Source: Allomuricauda sp. ARW1Y1 (lineage in GTDB: Bacteria > Bacteroidota > Bacteroidia > Flavobacteriales > Flavobacteriaceae). Taken from it: a stretch of DNA of 64,000 nt. The position numbers and the translations under genes are program-made. The stretch lies in contig NZ_JACBZU010000001.1 of the NCBI RefSeq assembly GCF_013407935.1, positions 248,001 to 312,000 on the forward strand, in the 5' to 3' direction. Below are positions 40,932 to 49,269 of this stretch, piece after piece. How positions within the stretch are numbered: the first letter of the stretch is position 1; the number at the start of each line of letters is the position of its first letter. The notes below the pieces were generated by a model. That model was not told where the DNA came from, searched no databases, and was given only the letters and a program-made list of their open reading frames with translations.

Positions 40932-41699
40932 CTATGGACTATTTTTCTTCACAATCGTGCTGCTGGCTTGGGCGGTAGGCATTACAACAAGGTCAGCAAT
41001 GTTTACATGATAGGGTCGAGTGACTACAAACAAGATAATATCGGCAATATCCTCCGGTTTCAAGGGTTGAAAGCCTTGATATACTTTCGAAGCCCTTTCG
41101 GAATCTCCTTTGAACCGGACATCACTGAATTCCGTTTCCACCAGTCCTGGATTTACGGCCCCGACCCGGATGCCATAGGCATTTAAATCGATGCGCATTC
41201 CTTGGTTGATGGCGTCCACGGCATGTTTGCTGGCGCAATACACGTTTCCATTCGGATACACTTCCTTGCCTGCAGTGGAACCAATATTGATGATGTGCCC
41301 TGATTTGCGCTCCACCATTTTAGGAATAATGGCCTTGGACATATACAGCAATCCCTTCACATTGATGTCCAGCATGGCATCCCAATCATCTGGGCTGCCC
41401 TTATCAATAGGGTCCAAACCATGTGCGTTTCCCGCGTTGTTGACCAAAATATCGATTTCTGAAAATTCCTTGGGCAAACTGTCGATGGCCAAGAATACAT
41501 CCTCACGATTTCTCACATCAAAATTGAGCGTGAAAATGGATGTGTCCCTTCCTAATCGGTTCGTTAGCTCCTGCAAACGCTCTTCCCTGCGGCCACAAAG
41601 AATCAGATTGAAACCTTGCTTTGCAAAAAGTTCGGCCGTTGCCTTTCCAATTCCACTTGTTGCTCCTGTTATTAACGCTGTTGTTGCCATTGCATTCAT
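40932..41699 (-). CDS. Short-chain dehydrogenase/reductase (YdfG-like)
   Basis: 255 residues. TGATSGIGKATAELFAKQGF near residues 10-29 is the dinucleotide site, NNAGNAHG the structural motif and YCASKHAVDAINQG the catalytic Tyr-x3-Lys, with an upstream serine in INIGSTAGKEV. It resembles the NADP 3-hydroxy acid / serine dehydrogenase group (YdfG). It starts 4 bases after the aldo/keto reductase stop, so the two oxidoreductases are co-expressed. Alternative ATG at 41690. Confidence 0.92.
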   Translation of the reverse strand: MNAMATTALITGATSGIGKATAELFAKQGFNLILCGRREERLQELTNRLGRDTSIFTLNFDVRNREDVFLAIDSLPKEFSEIDILVNNAGNAHGLDPIDKGSPDDWDAMLDINVKGLLYMSKAIIPKMVERKSGHIINIGSTAGKEVYPNGNVYCASKHAVDAINQGMRIDLNAYGIRVGAVNPGLVETEFSDVRFKGDSERASKVYQGFQPLKPEDIADIILFVVTRPYHVNIADLVVMPTAQASSTIVKKNSP

Positions 41700-41702
41700 T
41701 TT

Positions 41703-42575
41703 CTACGGAACATCGTGCCCTTGGGCCGCCACCAAAAGGGCAAACCAATCTTGAAGTTCCAAATCTATTTTTATGGCCTTTGCGGCCAATTCCATTCGTT
41801 TTTTATTCGTTGTGCCGATCACAGGGTGCACTTTGGCCGGATGCTTTAAAATCCATGCCAAAAGCAACTGGCTTTCATCGGCATCATATTTCTCCATCAA
41901 AGGTTCCATCGCCGCTTTGATTCGGGCCCCCTGTTCATCATCTTCCCTAAAAAAACTGCCCAAAGGACTCCAAGCCATTGCCATTCTTTTGTTGGCGATG
42001 CAATCATCAAAAACCCCATCGTACATAGGGTCGTGATGGGTGAGGGAAAATTCTACCTGATTGCCTTCCACAGGAACGGCCTTTTCTAACATGGCCATTT
42101 GTGAGGTGGTAAAATTGGACACCCCAAATTGCTTTATTTTTCCACTGACCAATAAATGGCGTGCGGCTTCAGCTATTTCATTGGGATTCATCAGCGGGCT
42201 TGGCCTGTGTATCAAGAAAAAATCCAAGTAATCAGTTTTCAACTTTTTCAAGGACTCCTCCGCTGACCAGATTATATAATCTTTATCATACTGATAATGG
42301 TTGATTCGGTTTTTTTTTCTATCCATCAATTGAATACCACATTTGGTAATCAACTGAATAGTTTCCCTTTTGATCCCGCTATCACCAAAGGCAGCTCCAA
42401 AATCAGCCTCGGTGGTATATCCACCATAAATGTCGGCATGGTCAAAAGTAGTGAGTCCGCACTCGATGCTGTGGTGCATCAATTCCATCATTTCTTTTTT
42501 GGAAAGTTTTTTACCCCAACTCCCCCAGGTCATTGCTCCCGATATCACACGGGAAAATTTCGTTGTCTGTTCCAT
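41703..42575 (-). CDS. Aldo/keto reductase (YdhF-like)
   Basis: 290 residues, TIM barrel. The family motif TFDHADIYGGYTTEADFGAA carries the catalytic aspartate and tyrosine, LITKCGIQ the lysine, and LDFFLIHRPSPLM the histidine; the coenzyme-binding SNFTTSQM and the C-terminal IGTTNKKRMELAA fit the AKR11/12-like group. NADPH-dependent reduction of aldehydes or ketones is expected. First gene of a two-gene oxidoreductase operon with the SDR. Confidence 0.93.
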   Translation of the reverse strand: MEQTTKFSRVISGAMTWGSWGKKLSKKEMMELMHHSIECGLTTFDHADIYGGYTTEADFGAAFGDSGIKRETIQLITKCGIQLMDRKKNRINHYQYDKDYIIWSAEESLKKLKTDYLDFFLIHRPSPLMNPNEIAEAARHLLVSGKIKQFGVSNFTTSQMAMLEKAVPVEGNQVEFSLTHHDPMYDGVFDDCIANKRMAMAWSPLGSFFREDDEQGARIKAAMEPLMEKYDADESQLLLAWILKHPAKVHPVIGTTNKKRMELAAKAIKIDLELQDWFALLVAAQGHDVP

Positions 42576-42734
42576 AAGCGCTGAAAGTATAAAATTAAAG
42601 CCTTAAATCCTTCATAAAACTAGGGGTTTAGCGTTTTTTTTAACCATTAATTAACAGGCAGGTTTTAAATAAATTTTCATTTTGCACACCTTAGTAAAAA
42701 CCCCGACCTTAACACCAAACAATAAAAGTTTACA

Positions 42735-43736
42735 ATGGAAGAAAACACTACTATTGATATTAGTGCTGTGAATGAGAAAATAGCCCAAGAGAGCGCTTTT
42801 ATTGACCTTTTAAGGGTTGAGATGAACAAGGCCATTGTAGGTCAGAACCACATGGTGGAGCGCTTATTGATCGGTCTATTGGGCAAGGGGCACATCTTGC
42901 TCGAAGGTGTTCCCGGACTGGCAAAGACACTGGCCATCAACACCTTGGCAAAAGCGGTAAAAGGCAGTTTTAGCCGCATACAGTTTACTCCCGATCTATT
43001 GCCCGCCGATGTGATCGGTACGCTGATTTACAATATCAAGGAAAACGACTTCTCCATTAAAAAAGGCCCCATTTTCGCAAACTTTGTTTTGGCCGATGAG
43101 ATCAACAGGGCCCCTGCCAAAGTGCAATCCGCACTTTTGGAAGCCATGCAGGAAAAGCAGGTGACCATCGGTGATGAAACCTTTATTTTGGACAAACCCT
43201 TTCTGGTAATGGCCACCCAAAACCCTGTGGAGCAAGAAGGTACTTACCCACTTCCCGAAGCGCAGGTAGACCGATTTATGCTAAAAACCGTTATCGATTA
43301 TCCAAAACTCAACGAAGAGCAACTGATCATCAGACAAAATTTGAGGGGCGCCACCGAAACCGTTAATCCTGTAGTTTCCCTAGAACAAATTCTGAGGGCC
43401 CAGGATACCGTTCGGGAGGTATATATGGACGAAAAAATCGAAAAATACATACTCGACCTCATCTTTGCTACGCGATATCCGGAAAAATACAACCTTGGAA
43501 ACTTGAAGCCATTGATCAGCTTTGGTGCCTCTCCAAGGGGAAGTATCAACTTGGCCAATGCTTCCAAGTGCTACGCCTTTATCAAAAGAAGGGGGTATGT
43601 GGTGCCAGAAGATGTGAGGGCCGTGGTACACGATGTACTGCGCCACCGTATTGGAATCACCTACGAGGCCGAGGCAGAAAATATTACTTCCGAAGAAATC
43701 ATCAACAAGATTGTAAACGAGGTAGAAGTGCCTTAG
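42735..43736 (+). CDS. MoxR-family AAA ATPase
   Basis: 333 residues. Walker A GVPGLAKT (residues 58-65), Walker B FVLADEINRAPAKVQSALLE, sensor ATQNPVEQEGTYPLPEAQVD and the C-terminal lid are complete. MoxR ATPases act as chaperones that work with von Willebrand (VWA) domain partners; here it heads the eight-gene Bat cluster (42735-51817). Genes follow closely. No perfect -7 box was found; a TCATTTTG near-match lies about 60 bases upstream. Confidence 0.96.
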   Translation: MEENTTIDISAVNEKIAQESAFIDLLRVEMNKAIVGQNHMVERLLIGLLGKGHILLEGVPGLAKTLAINTLAKAVKGSFSRIQFTPDLLPADVIGTLIYNIKENDFSIKKGPIFANFVLADEINRAPAKVQSALLEAMQEKQVTIGDETFILDKPFLVMATQNPVEQEGTYPLPEAQVDRFMLKTVIDYPKLNEEQLIIRQNLRGATETVNPVVSLEQILRAQDTVREVYMDEKIEKYILDLIFATRYPEKYNLGNLKPLISFGASPRGSINLANASKCYAFIKRRGYVVPEDVRAVVHDVLRHRIGITYEAEAENITSEEIINKIVNEVEVP

Positions 43737-43805
43737 CGGTTCAATGTTTATCGGAATAAGTAGCAATACTTTAACCAACCCGAAAACCTATTTTTCTTGA
43801 ACCAA

Positions 43806-44672
43806 ATGGATACAAAGGAACTACTAAAAAAAGTACGCAAAATTGAAATCAAGACCCGACGTCTGTCCGACCATATTTTTGGTGGGGAGTACCATTCTAC
43901 GTTCAAAGGTCGGGGGATGACATTCAGCGAGGTACGCCAGTATCAATTTGGGGACGATGTAAGGAGTATTGACTGGAACGTGACCGCCCGCTACAACGAA
44001 CCCTTTGTAAAGGTGTTTGAAGAGGAGCGCGAACTCACCATGATGTTGATGGTGGATGTGAGTGGGTCCGAGTTTTTTGGCACCTCCAATCAGTTTAAAA
44101 AAGATATCATCACCGAAATTTCCGCAACACTTGCCTTTTCTGCACTGCAGAACAACGACAAGGTGGGCCTTATTCTGTTTTCCGACGAGGTGGAGCTCTT
44201 TATCCCGCCCAAAAAAGGAAAAAGCCACGTACTGCGAATCATACGGGAGTTGTTGGAGTTTCATCCAAAAAGCAGTGAGACCAATATTGCCGAGGCTTTG
44301 AAGTTCCTGACCAATGTGATGAAGAAAAAGGCCATCGTTTTTGTGCTTTCCGATTTTATAGCTGATGATTACGACAACACCCTTCGAATTGTGGGCAACA
44401 AACATGACGTGACCGGAATTCGGGTCTATGATGAACGGGAAGAATCCATCCCCAATTTGGGTATGGTGCAAATGCAAGATGCTGAAACAGGTGAAATACA
44501 ATTGGTAAACACCCAATCCAAACAGGTGCGTTCGGCCTACGGGCAACATTACAAGGAAAAAGTGGAATACTTTATCAATTCCTTTAACAAATCTGGATCT
44601 GGTGTAATCAATTGTCGGGCGGACGAAAGTTATGTAAAAAAATTATTGGGCTATTTTAAACGGAGAGCATAA
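43806..44672 (+). CDS. DUF58 VWA-like protein of the Bat operon
   Basis: 288 residues from the ATG at 43806 (a TTG at 43797 is possible). HSTFKGRGMTFSEVRQYQFG, then DVRSIDWNVTAR, is the DUF58 signature, followed by a VWA-type MLMVDVSGSEFFGT MIDAS motif. Cytoplasmic, usually the direct partner of the MoxR ATPase. 69 bases follow the MoxR stop; the next gene starts with no gap after its stop. Confidence 0.94.
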   Translation: MDTKELLKKVRKIEIKTRRLSDHIFGGEYHSTFKGRGMTFSEVRQYQFGDDVRSIDWNVTARYNEPFVKVFEEERELTMMLMVDVSGSEFFGTSNQFKKDIITEISATLAFSALQNNDKVGLILFSDEVELFIPPKKGKSHVLRIIRELLEFHPKSSETNIAEALKFLTNVMKKKAIVFVLSDFIADDYDNTLRIVGNKHDVTGIRVYDEREESIPNLGMVQMQDAETGEIQLVNTQSKQVRSAYGQHYKEKVEYFINSFNKSGSGVINCRADESYVKKLLGYFKRRA

Positions 44673-46334
44673 ATGATAAAGGAAAGTTGCCATACAACAA
44701 TACACTTGAACAGGGTCCAAAAACTACTGGGCACTTTGTTGTTGTTTTGCCTGCTGCCGTTGCTCGGTTTCTCCCAGACCGAACCCAAGGTAACGGCCGA
44801 AGTGGACACCTTGGCCATCAAAATTGGGGAACAAATCCAATATAGCATTACGGTTGAAGCCGATTCCACCGATGTGGTCTTTTTTCCAGAAGGACAAACG
44901 TTTTCCCCACTGGAAACCGTCGAAGCGATTATGGCCGATACCCTAAAGCAAGACAGCAAGGTTATCCTGCAAAAAATATACGCCCTTACACAGTTTGATA
45001 GTGGTGCCTATACCATTCCACCTCAGCGTATCGCCATCAATGAACAACCCTTTTTTACGGATTCGTTTCAAGTAAAGGTTGCTGATGTGGTTGTGGATAC
45101 GACCAAACAAAAAATGTACGACATCAAGCCTTTGATGGAAGTGGAAAAGAGCAATGCCGAAATGTGGCTCACCGCTCTTTGGATTCTTTTGGGCTTGATT
45201 GTGGTCGGCGGATTGGTGTACTGGTTCTTTTTGCGCAAAAAGCCCTTGACAGAAGAAGAAAAAGTGGCCCTGCTCCCACCTTATGACCGTGCCATTTTGG
45301 AACTCAAAAAACTGGAAAACTCCAAATATCTTATCCAAGACGAATTCAAACAATACTATTCCGAGTTAACTGATATTATGAGGTCCTTTTTGGAAGAAGA
45401 AGTACATGTGACCGCCATGGAAAGCACAACCTCCGAACTGATTACCAAATTAGAAATGCTGAGGGATGCTGGGGAACTTAAATTGGATGACGATACCATT
45501 TTTCAATTCCAAAAAATATTGCAAACTGCCGATTTGGTGAAATTCGCCAAATCCAAACCGGCATCATCCATTGCGGAGCAAGACAGGAAATTGGTGGAGG
45601 AAATCGTAACCAAAACCCACGAAGCACTACCTGAACCGACAGAAGAAGACCTGCTATTGGACGAGGAATACCTGAAAGAACTTGCCAAGAAAAAACAGCG
45701 CAAGCGTATCTATTGGGCTGCCGCTATTTTTGCCGGTATTCTCATTTTGGGAACTGTATTTTCCGTGACCTATTTTGGTGCCAAGCAAGTACGGGACACC
45801 GTATTTGGCTATCCTACCAAAGACCTGTTGGAGGGTGAATGGGTATCCAGTTCGTACGGGTTCCCGCCCATAGAATTGGAAACACCGGAGGTGTTGCTTC
45901 GCCAAGAACCGGACATGCCCAAGGAAACCAAAGAATTGATCAAAGAGCTCCAGGCTTTTTCTTATGGTAATTATGCGGGCATCTTTTCGGTGAGCGCCAG
46001 TTCCATCACCTTCAAGAACCAAGAGGAAGACCCCAATTTTGAAGCCGTGATAGGTGCTACTTTGACCAATTTTGAGCAACTCGGTCTCAAAAATATCATT
46101 ACCAAGCAAGAGGAGTTCGTGACACAATCTGGCGTGAAAGGCGTAAAAACCTTCGGAACCGGCACCTTGGAAACGCCCGATGGCGATTCCAAAAGGGCCA
46201 AATACAACATCTTGTCGTTTGGTGGCAAAGGTTTTATACAGCAAGTGGTCATTACTTGGGAGGAGGATGATGCCTATGCGGAACAGATTGTGGACCGAAT
46301 TTTAACCAGTTTAGACGTAAAATTACAGGCGTAA
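44673..46334 (+). CDS. Bat-operon envelope protein with BatD-like N-domain and unusual C-terminal domain
   Basis: 553 residues. Signal-anchor about 18-35, a periplasmic beta domain (about 38-135) with VDTLAIKIGEQIQYSITVEA, a membrane helix (about 163-188), a cytoplasmic DUF4381-like helical region (190-350), a second membrane helix (about 350-372), and a C-terminal domain (about 380-550) with FEAVIGATLTNFEQLGLK and FGTGTLETPDGDSKRAKYN in part. The first half fits the DUF4381-type gene common in this cluster; the last domain looks like a photosystem-reaction-like or DUF-type fold and is not one I know. The batA-type ATG follows its stop codon directly. Confidence 0.82.
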   Translation: MIKESCHTTIHLNRVQKLLGTLLLFCLLPLLGFSQTEPKVTAEVDTLAIKIGEQIQYSITVEADSTDVVFFPEGQTFSPLETVEAIMADTLKQDSKVILQKIYALTQFDSGAYTIPPQRIAINEQPFFTDSFQVKVADVVVDTTKQKMYDIKPLMEVEKSNAEMWLTALWILLGLIVVGGLVYWFFLRKKPLTEEEKVALLPPYDRAILELKKLENSKYLIQDEFKQYYSELTDIMRSFLEEEVHVTAMESTTSELITKLEMLRDAGELKLDDDTIFQFQKILQTADLVKFAKSKPASSIAEQDRKLVEEIVTKTHEALPEPTEEDLLLDEEYLKELAKKKQRKRIYWAAAIFAGILILGTVFSVTYFGAKQVRDTVFGYPTKDLLEGEWVSSSYGFPPIELETPEVLLRQEPDMPKETKELIKELQAFSYGNYAGIFSVSASSITFKNQEEDPNFEAVIGATLTNFEQLGLKNIITKQEEFVTQSGVKGVKTFGTGTLETPDGDSKRAKYNILSFGGKGFIQQVVITWEEDDAYAEQIVDRILTSLDVKLQA

Positions 46335-47333
46335 ATGTTTGAGAATATAGAATTTGCAAATCCCGAGTTTTTCTGGCTGCTTCTTTTGCTGCCATTGGCT
46401 TTGCTATGGTATTTTTTCAAACGAAAAAATGAAATGGCTTCCCTTCGGATTTCCAGTATCAAAGGATTCACGGTCAAAAGTTGGGCTTCAAAACTCAAGC
46501 CTATCTTGTTTGCCCTTCGATTGTTGGCCCTAGCTGCCATTATCACTGCCTTGGCCCGACCTCAAACCGAAGACATTTCAACCCGTACCAAAACCACAAA
46601 AGGTATCGATATTGTCATGTCCATCGATGTATCATCCAGTATGCTGGCCCGCGACTTAAAGCCCAATCGGCTATCAGCCCTAAAGGAGGTAGCCGCCAAA
46701 TTTATTGAAGGACGCCCCAACGACCGTATTGGATTGGTCGCCTACGCTGCAGAAAGTTATACCAAAACCCCGATTACCAGCGACAAGGCCATTGTGCTCA
46801 ATGCGTTGGATGAAATCACCTATGGTGTTTTGGAAGACGGTACCGCCATTGGTATGGGATTGGCCACATCGGTAAACCGCCTAAAGGAAAGTAAAGCCAT
46901 CAGTAAAGTTATCATTCTTTTAACGGATGGTGTCAATAATTCTGGCTTTATTGAACCAAGAACCGCAGCCGATCTGGCCGTAGGCTTTGGAATCAAAACA
47001 TACACCATTGGCTTAGGTACGAATGGGAATGCGCTATCTCCCATAGCTTATAATCCCGATGGCTCCTACCGGTACGGAATGCGCCAAGTGGAGATCGATG
47101 AGGAACTGCTCAAAGAAATAGCAGAGGTGACCGGAGGAAAATACTTTCGTGCCACCGACAACGAATCTTTGGAGGAGATTTATGATGAAATCAACAAGTT
47201 GGAAAAAACAGAGATAGAAGAATTCAAATATTACAAATACGAGGAAAAGTTTAGGCCGCTCATTTTCTTGGCCGGGATTTTATTGTTGTTGGAATGGGGA
47301 TTGCGAAACTCCATATTTAAAAGTTTTATTTAG
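46335..47333 (+). CDS. batA: BatA, VWA-domain membrane protein
   Basis: 332 residues: two N-terminal membrane helices (about 11-28 and 55-75), a VWA domain with MIDAS residues D98, S100 and S102 in MSIDVSSSML and later TDGVNNSG, and a C-terminal helix (about 308-328). It belongs to the Bacteroides aerotolerance system, where VWA proteins bind metal-dependent ligands on the periplasmic side. Paralogue of the next gene, batB. Confidence 0.95.
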   Translation: MFENIEFANPEFFWLLLLLPLALLWYFFKRKNEMASLRISSIKGFTVKSWASKLKPILFALRLLALAAIITALARPQTEDISTRTKTTKGIDIVMSIDVSSSMLARDLKPNRLSALKEVAAKFIEGRPNDRIGLVAYAAESYTKTPITSDKAIVLNALDEITYGVLEDGTAIGMGLATSVNRLKESKAISKVIILLTDGVNNSGFIEPRTAADLAVGFGIKTYTIGLGTNGNALSPIAYNPDGSYRYGMRQVEIDEELLKEIAEVTGGKYFRATDNESLEEIYDEINKLEKTEIEEFKYYKYEEKFRPLIFLAGILLLLEWGLRNSIFKSFI

Positions 47334-47336
47334 GAA

Positions 47337-48383
47337 ATGATCCAGTTTGATGAAAAAATATATTTCTACCTATTGGCCGTTATCCCAGTGATGGCCTTAG
47401 CTTTCTTTTTTCTTCAGATCTGGAAACGGAAAACGCAGAAAAAATTTGCCGATACATCACTCCTCAAACGATTGGCACCCAACAAATCCAATTTCAAGTC
47501 CACCGTTAAGCTGGTCTTCTTTTTGGGCGGACTTGCCTTTTTGGTCTTGGGCTTGGTGAATCCCAAAATCGGAACAAAACTGGAAACGGTAAAACGGGAA
47601 GGTGTAGACATTGTTTTCGCCATCGATGTATCCAAAAGTATGTTGGCCGAGGATATCGCTCCCAACCGTTTGGAAAAGGCAAAGCGTATTGTCTCCGAAA
47701 TCATCAACCAACTGGCAAGCGACCGAATAGGAATCATTGCCTACGCAGGGCAGGCATACCCACAATTGCCCATTACCACAGATTACGGTGCCGCCAAAAT
47801 GTTCCTGCAAAGTATGAATACCGATATGCTTTCCTCACAAGGAACGGCCATCAACGCCGCTATTGATTTGGCAAGCACCTATTACGACGATTCCCAGCAG
47901 ACCAACAGGGTCCTTTTTATTGTGTCCGACGGTGAAGACCATTCAGAAAGCTCCACGATCAATTCCGTGGAAAAAGCAGTGCAAAACGGGATACGCGTGT
48001 ACACCATCGGTGTGGGAAAAGCAAAGGGTGCTCCAATTCCAATCAAACGAAATGGGGTTGTGGAAAGTTTGAAAAAAGACAATCAAGGTGAGGTGGTCAT
48101 CACCAAACTGAACGAAACAGTTTTGAACCAAATTGCCAACAGCGGCAATGGGGATTATATTGATGGTTCCAATACCGAAAACGCGGTGGAATACATCAAA
48201 GAAGAACTGAACAGAATGGACAAAACCGAATTTGAGGCCAAACAATTCGCCGAATACAAGGACCAATTTCAGTGGTTCCTCGCAGCAGGCTTTTTATTGT
48301 TATTTTTGGACATTTTTGTTTTGGACAGGAAAACACAATGGTTGAAAAAACTGAATCTTTTTAATGAACATGATGATGAATAA
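47337..48383 (+). CDS. batB: BatB, VWA-domain membrane protein
   Basis: 348 residues, same layout as BatA: helices about 8-27 and 58-74, VWA domain with D97, S99, S101 in FAIDVSKSML and SDGEDHSESS, and a final helix (about 310-328) with a short charged tail. It starts 3 bases after the batA stop. Its 3' end overlaps the start of batC. Confidence 0.95.
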   Translation: MIQFDEKIYFYLLAVIPVMALAFFFLQIWKRKTQKKFADTSLLKRLAPNKSNFKSTVKLVFFLGGLAFLVLGLVNPKIGTKLETVKREGVDIVFAIDVSKSMLAEDIAPNRLEKAKRIVSEIINQLASDRIGIIAYAGQAYPQLPITTDYGAAKMFLQSMNTDMLSSQGTAINAAIDLASTYYDDSQQTNRVLFIVSDGEDHSESSTINSVEKAVQNGIRVYTIGVGKAKGAPIPIKRNGVVESLKKDNQGEVVITKLNETVLNQIANSGNGDYIDGSNTENAVEYIKEELNRMDKTEFEAKQFAEYKDQFQWFLAAGFLLLFLDIFVLDRKTQWLKKLNLFNEHDDE

Positions 48384-49269
48384 GATAAAGTTGATGTTTG
48401 GACTATTGCTGTGTTTTGGAACCATCCAAGCACAGGACGACATGGTAGAAAAAGCGAACAAAGAGGCCGAAAAAGCCTTGCAGGTTTCCAAAAACCTGAC
48501 ATACGAAGCCAATGAGCAACTTTCTTCCAACGATTTTGTGACCGCTGAGGCGGATTACAGAAGGGCCATTTCCAAAAGTGATAAAAATGCAGCTGCACGG
48601 TTCAACCTCGGGAATGCCTACTACAATCGGGAAAGTTTTGGTGAAGCTTTTGGCCGGTACAAACAAGCAAGTGAAGCCGCTGAGGAAAAAGTGGATAAAC
48701 ACAAGGCATTCCACAACATGGGCAACGTATTCATGAAAAACAAGGAGTACGAAAAAGCCGTGGAAGCCTACAAACAAGCACTCCGAAGCAATCCAAATGA
48801 CGACGAGACCCGCTACAATTTGGCCTTGGCCAAAAAAATGCTTGAAAAACAACAGGACGAGCAAAAGAACGATCAGAACAACGAAGATCAGGACAAAAAA
48901 GACCAAGAGAACGAGGACAAGGATAAAAACCAAGACCAGAACAACGAAGGCGGCGACAACGAGAAAAAAGACGAGGGCGACCAAAAAGAGGACGAAAACA
49001 AGGACAAGGGCGACCAAGGTGAAAACGGTGAGGACAAGCCCGAGGAAAATCAAGAAGGCGATGGAGACAAAAAGAAAGAGCAGGAGAAAAAGCCCAATGA
49101 AGGAGATCAGCCCGACGATAAAAAACAACAACCTAGACCCAACCAACTTTCCGAACAGCAGATTCAAAACCTGTTAGAAGCCATGCAGAACGAAGAGAAA
49201 AAAGTACAGGAAAAGATGGAGGCCCGCAAAGTTCGTGGAAAAAAGGTCAAAAACGAGAAAGACTGGTAA
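48376..49269 (+). CDS. batC: BatC, TPR protein with charged low-complexity tail
   Basis: 297 residues from the ATG at 48376, which gives the clean signal peptide MNKIKLMFGLLLCFGTIQAQ; further in-frame ATGs at 48364, 48370 and 48373 are possible. Three TPR units (about 45-160; RFNLGNAYYNRESFGEAFGR and YNLALAKKMLEK) are followed by a stretch of nearly 110 residues made mainly of D, E, K, N, Q and G (repeats of the ENEDKDKNQDQNN kind) and a basic end. Overlaps batB by 8 bases and batD by 1 base (TAATG). Confidence 0.92.
   Translation: MNKIKLMFGLLLCFGTIQAQDDMVEKANKEAEKALQVSKNLTYEANEQLSSNDFVTAEADYRRAISKSDKNAAARFNLGNAYYNRESFGEAFGRYKQASEAAEEKVDKHKAFHNMGNVFMKNKEYEKAVEAYKQALRSNPNDDETRYNLALAKKMLEKQQDEQKNDQNNEDQDKKDQENEDKDKNQDQNNEGGDNEKKDEGDQKEDENKDKGDQGENGEDKPEENQEGDGDKKKEQEKKPNEGDQPDDKKQQPRPNQLSEQQIQNLLEAMQNEEKKVQEKMEARKVRGKKVKNEKDW

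Noticed and set aside
43824..44549. 241-codon minus-strand frame opposite the DUF58 gene
   Set aside because: Antisense to a gene with clear family motifs in a tight operon; no coding signature of its own.
48403..49167. 254-codon minus-strand frame rich in V, L and F opposite batC
   Set aside because: The apparent transmembrane composition is just the complement of the D/E/K/N/Q low-complexity tail of BatC.
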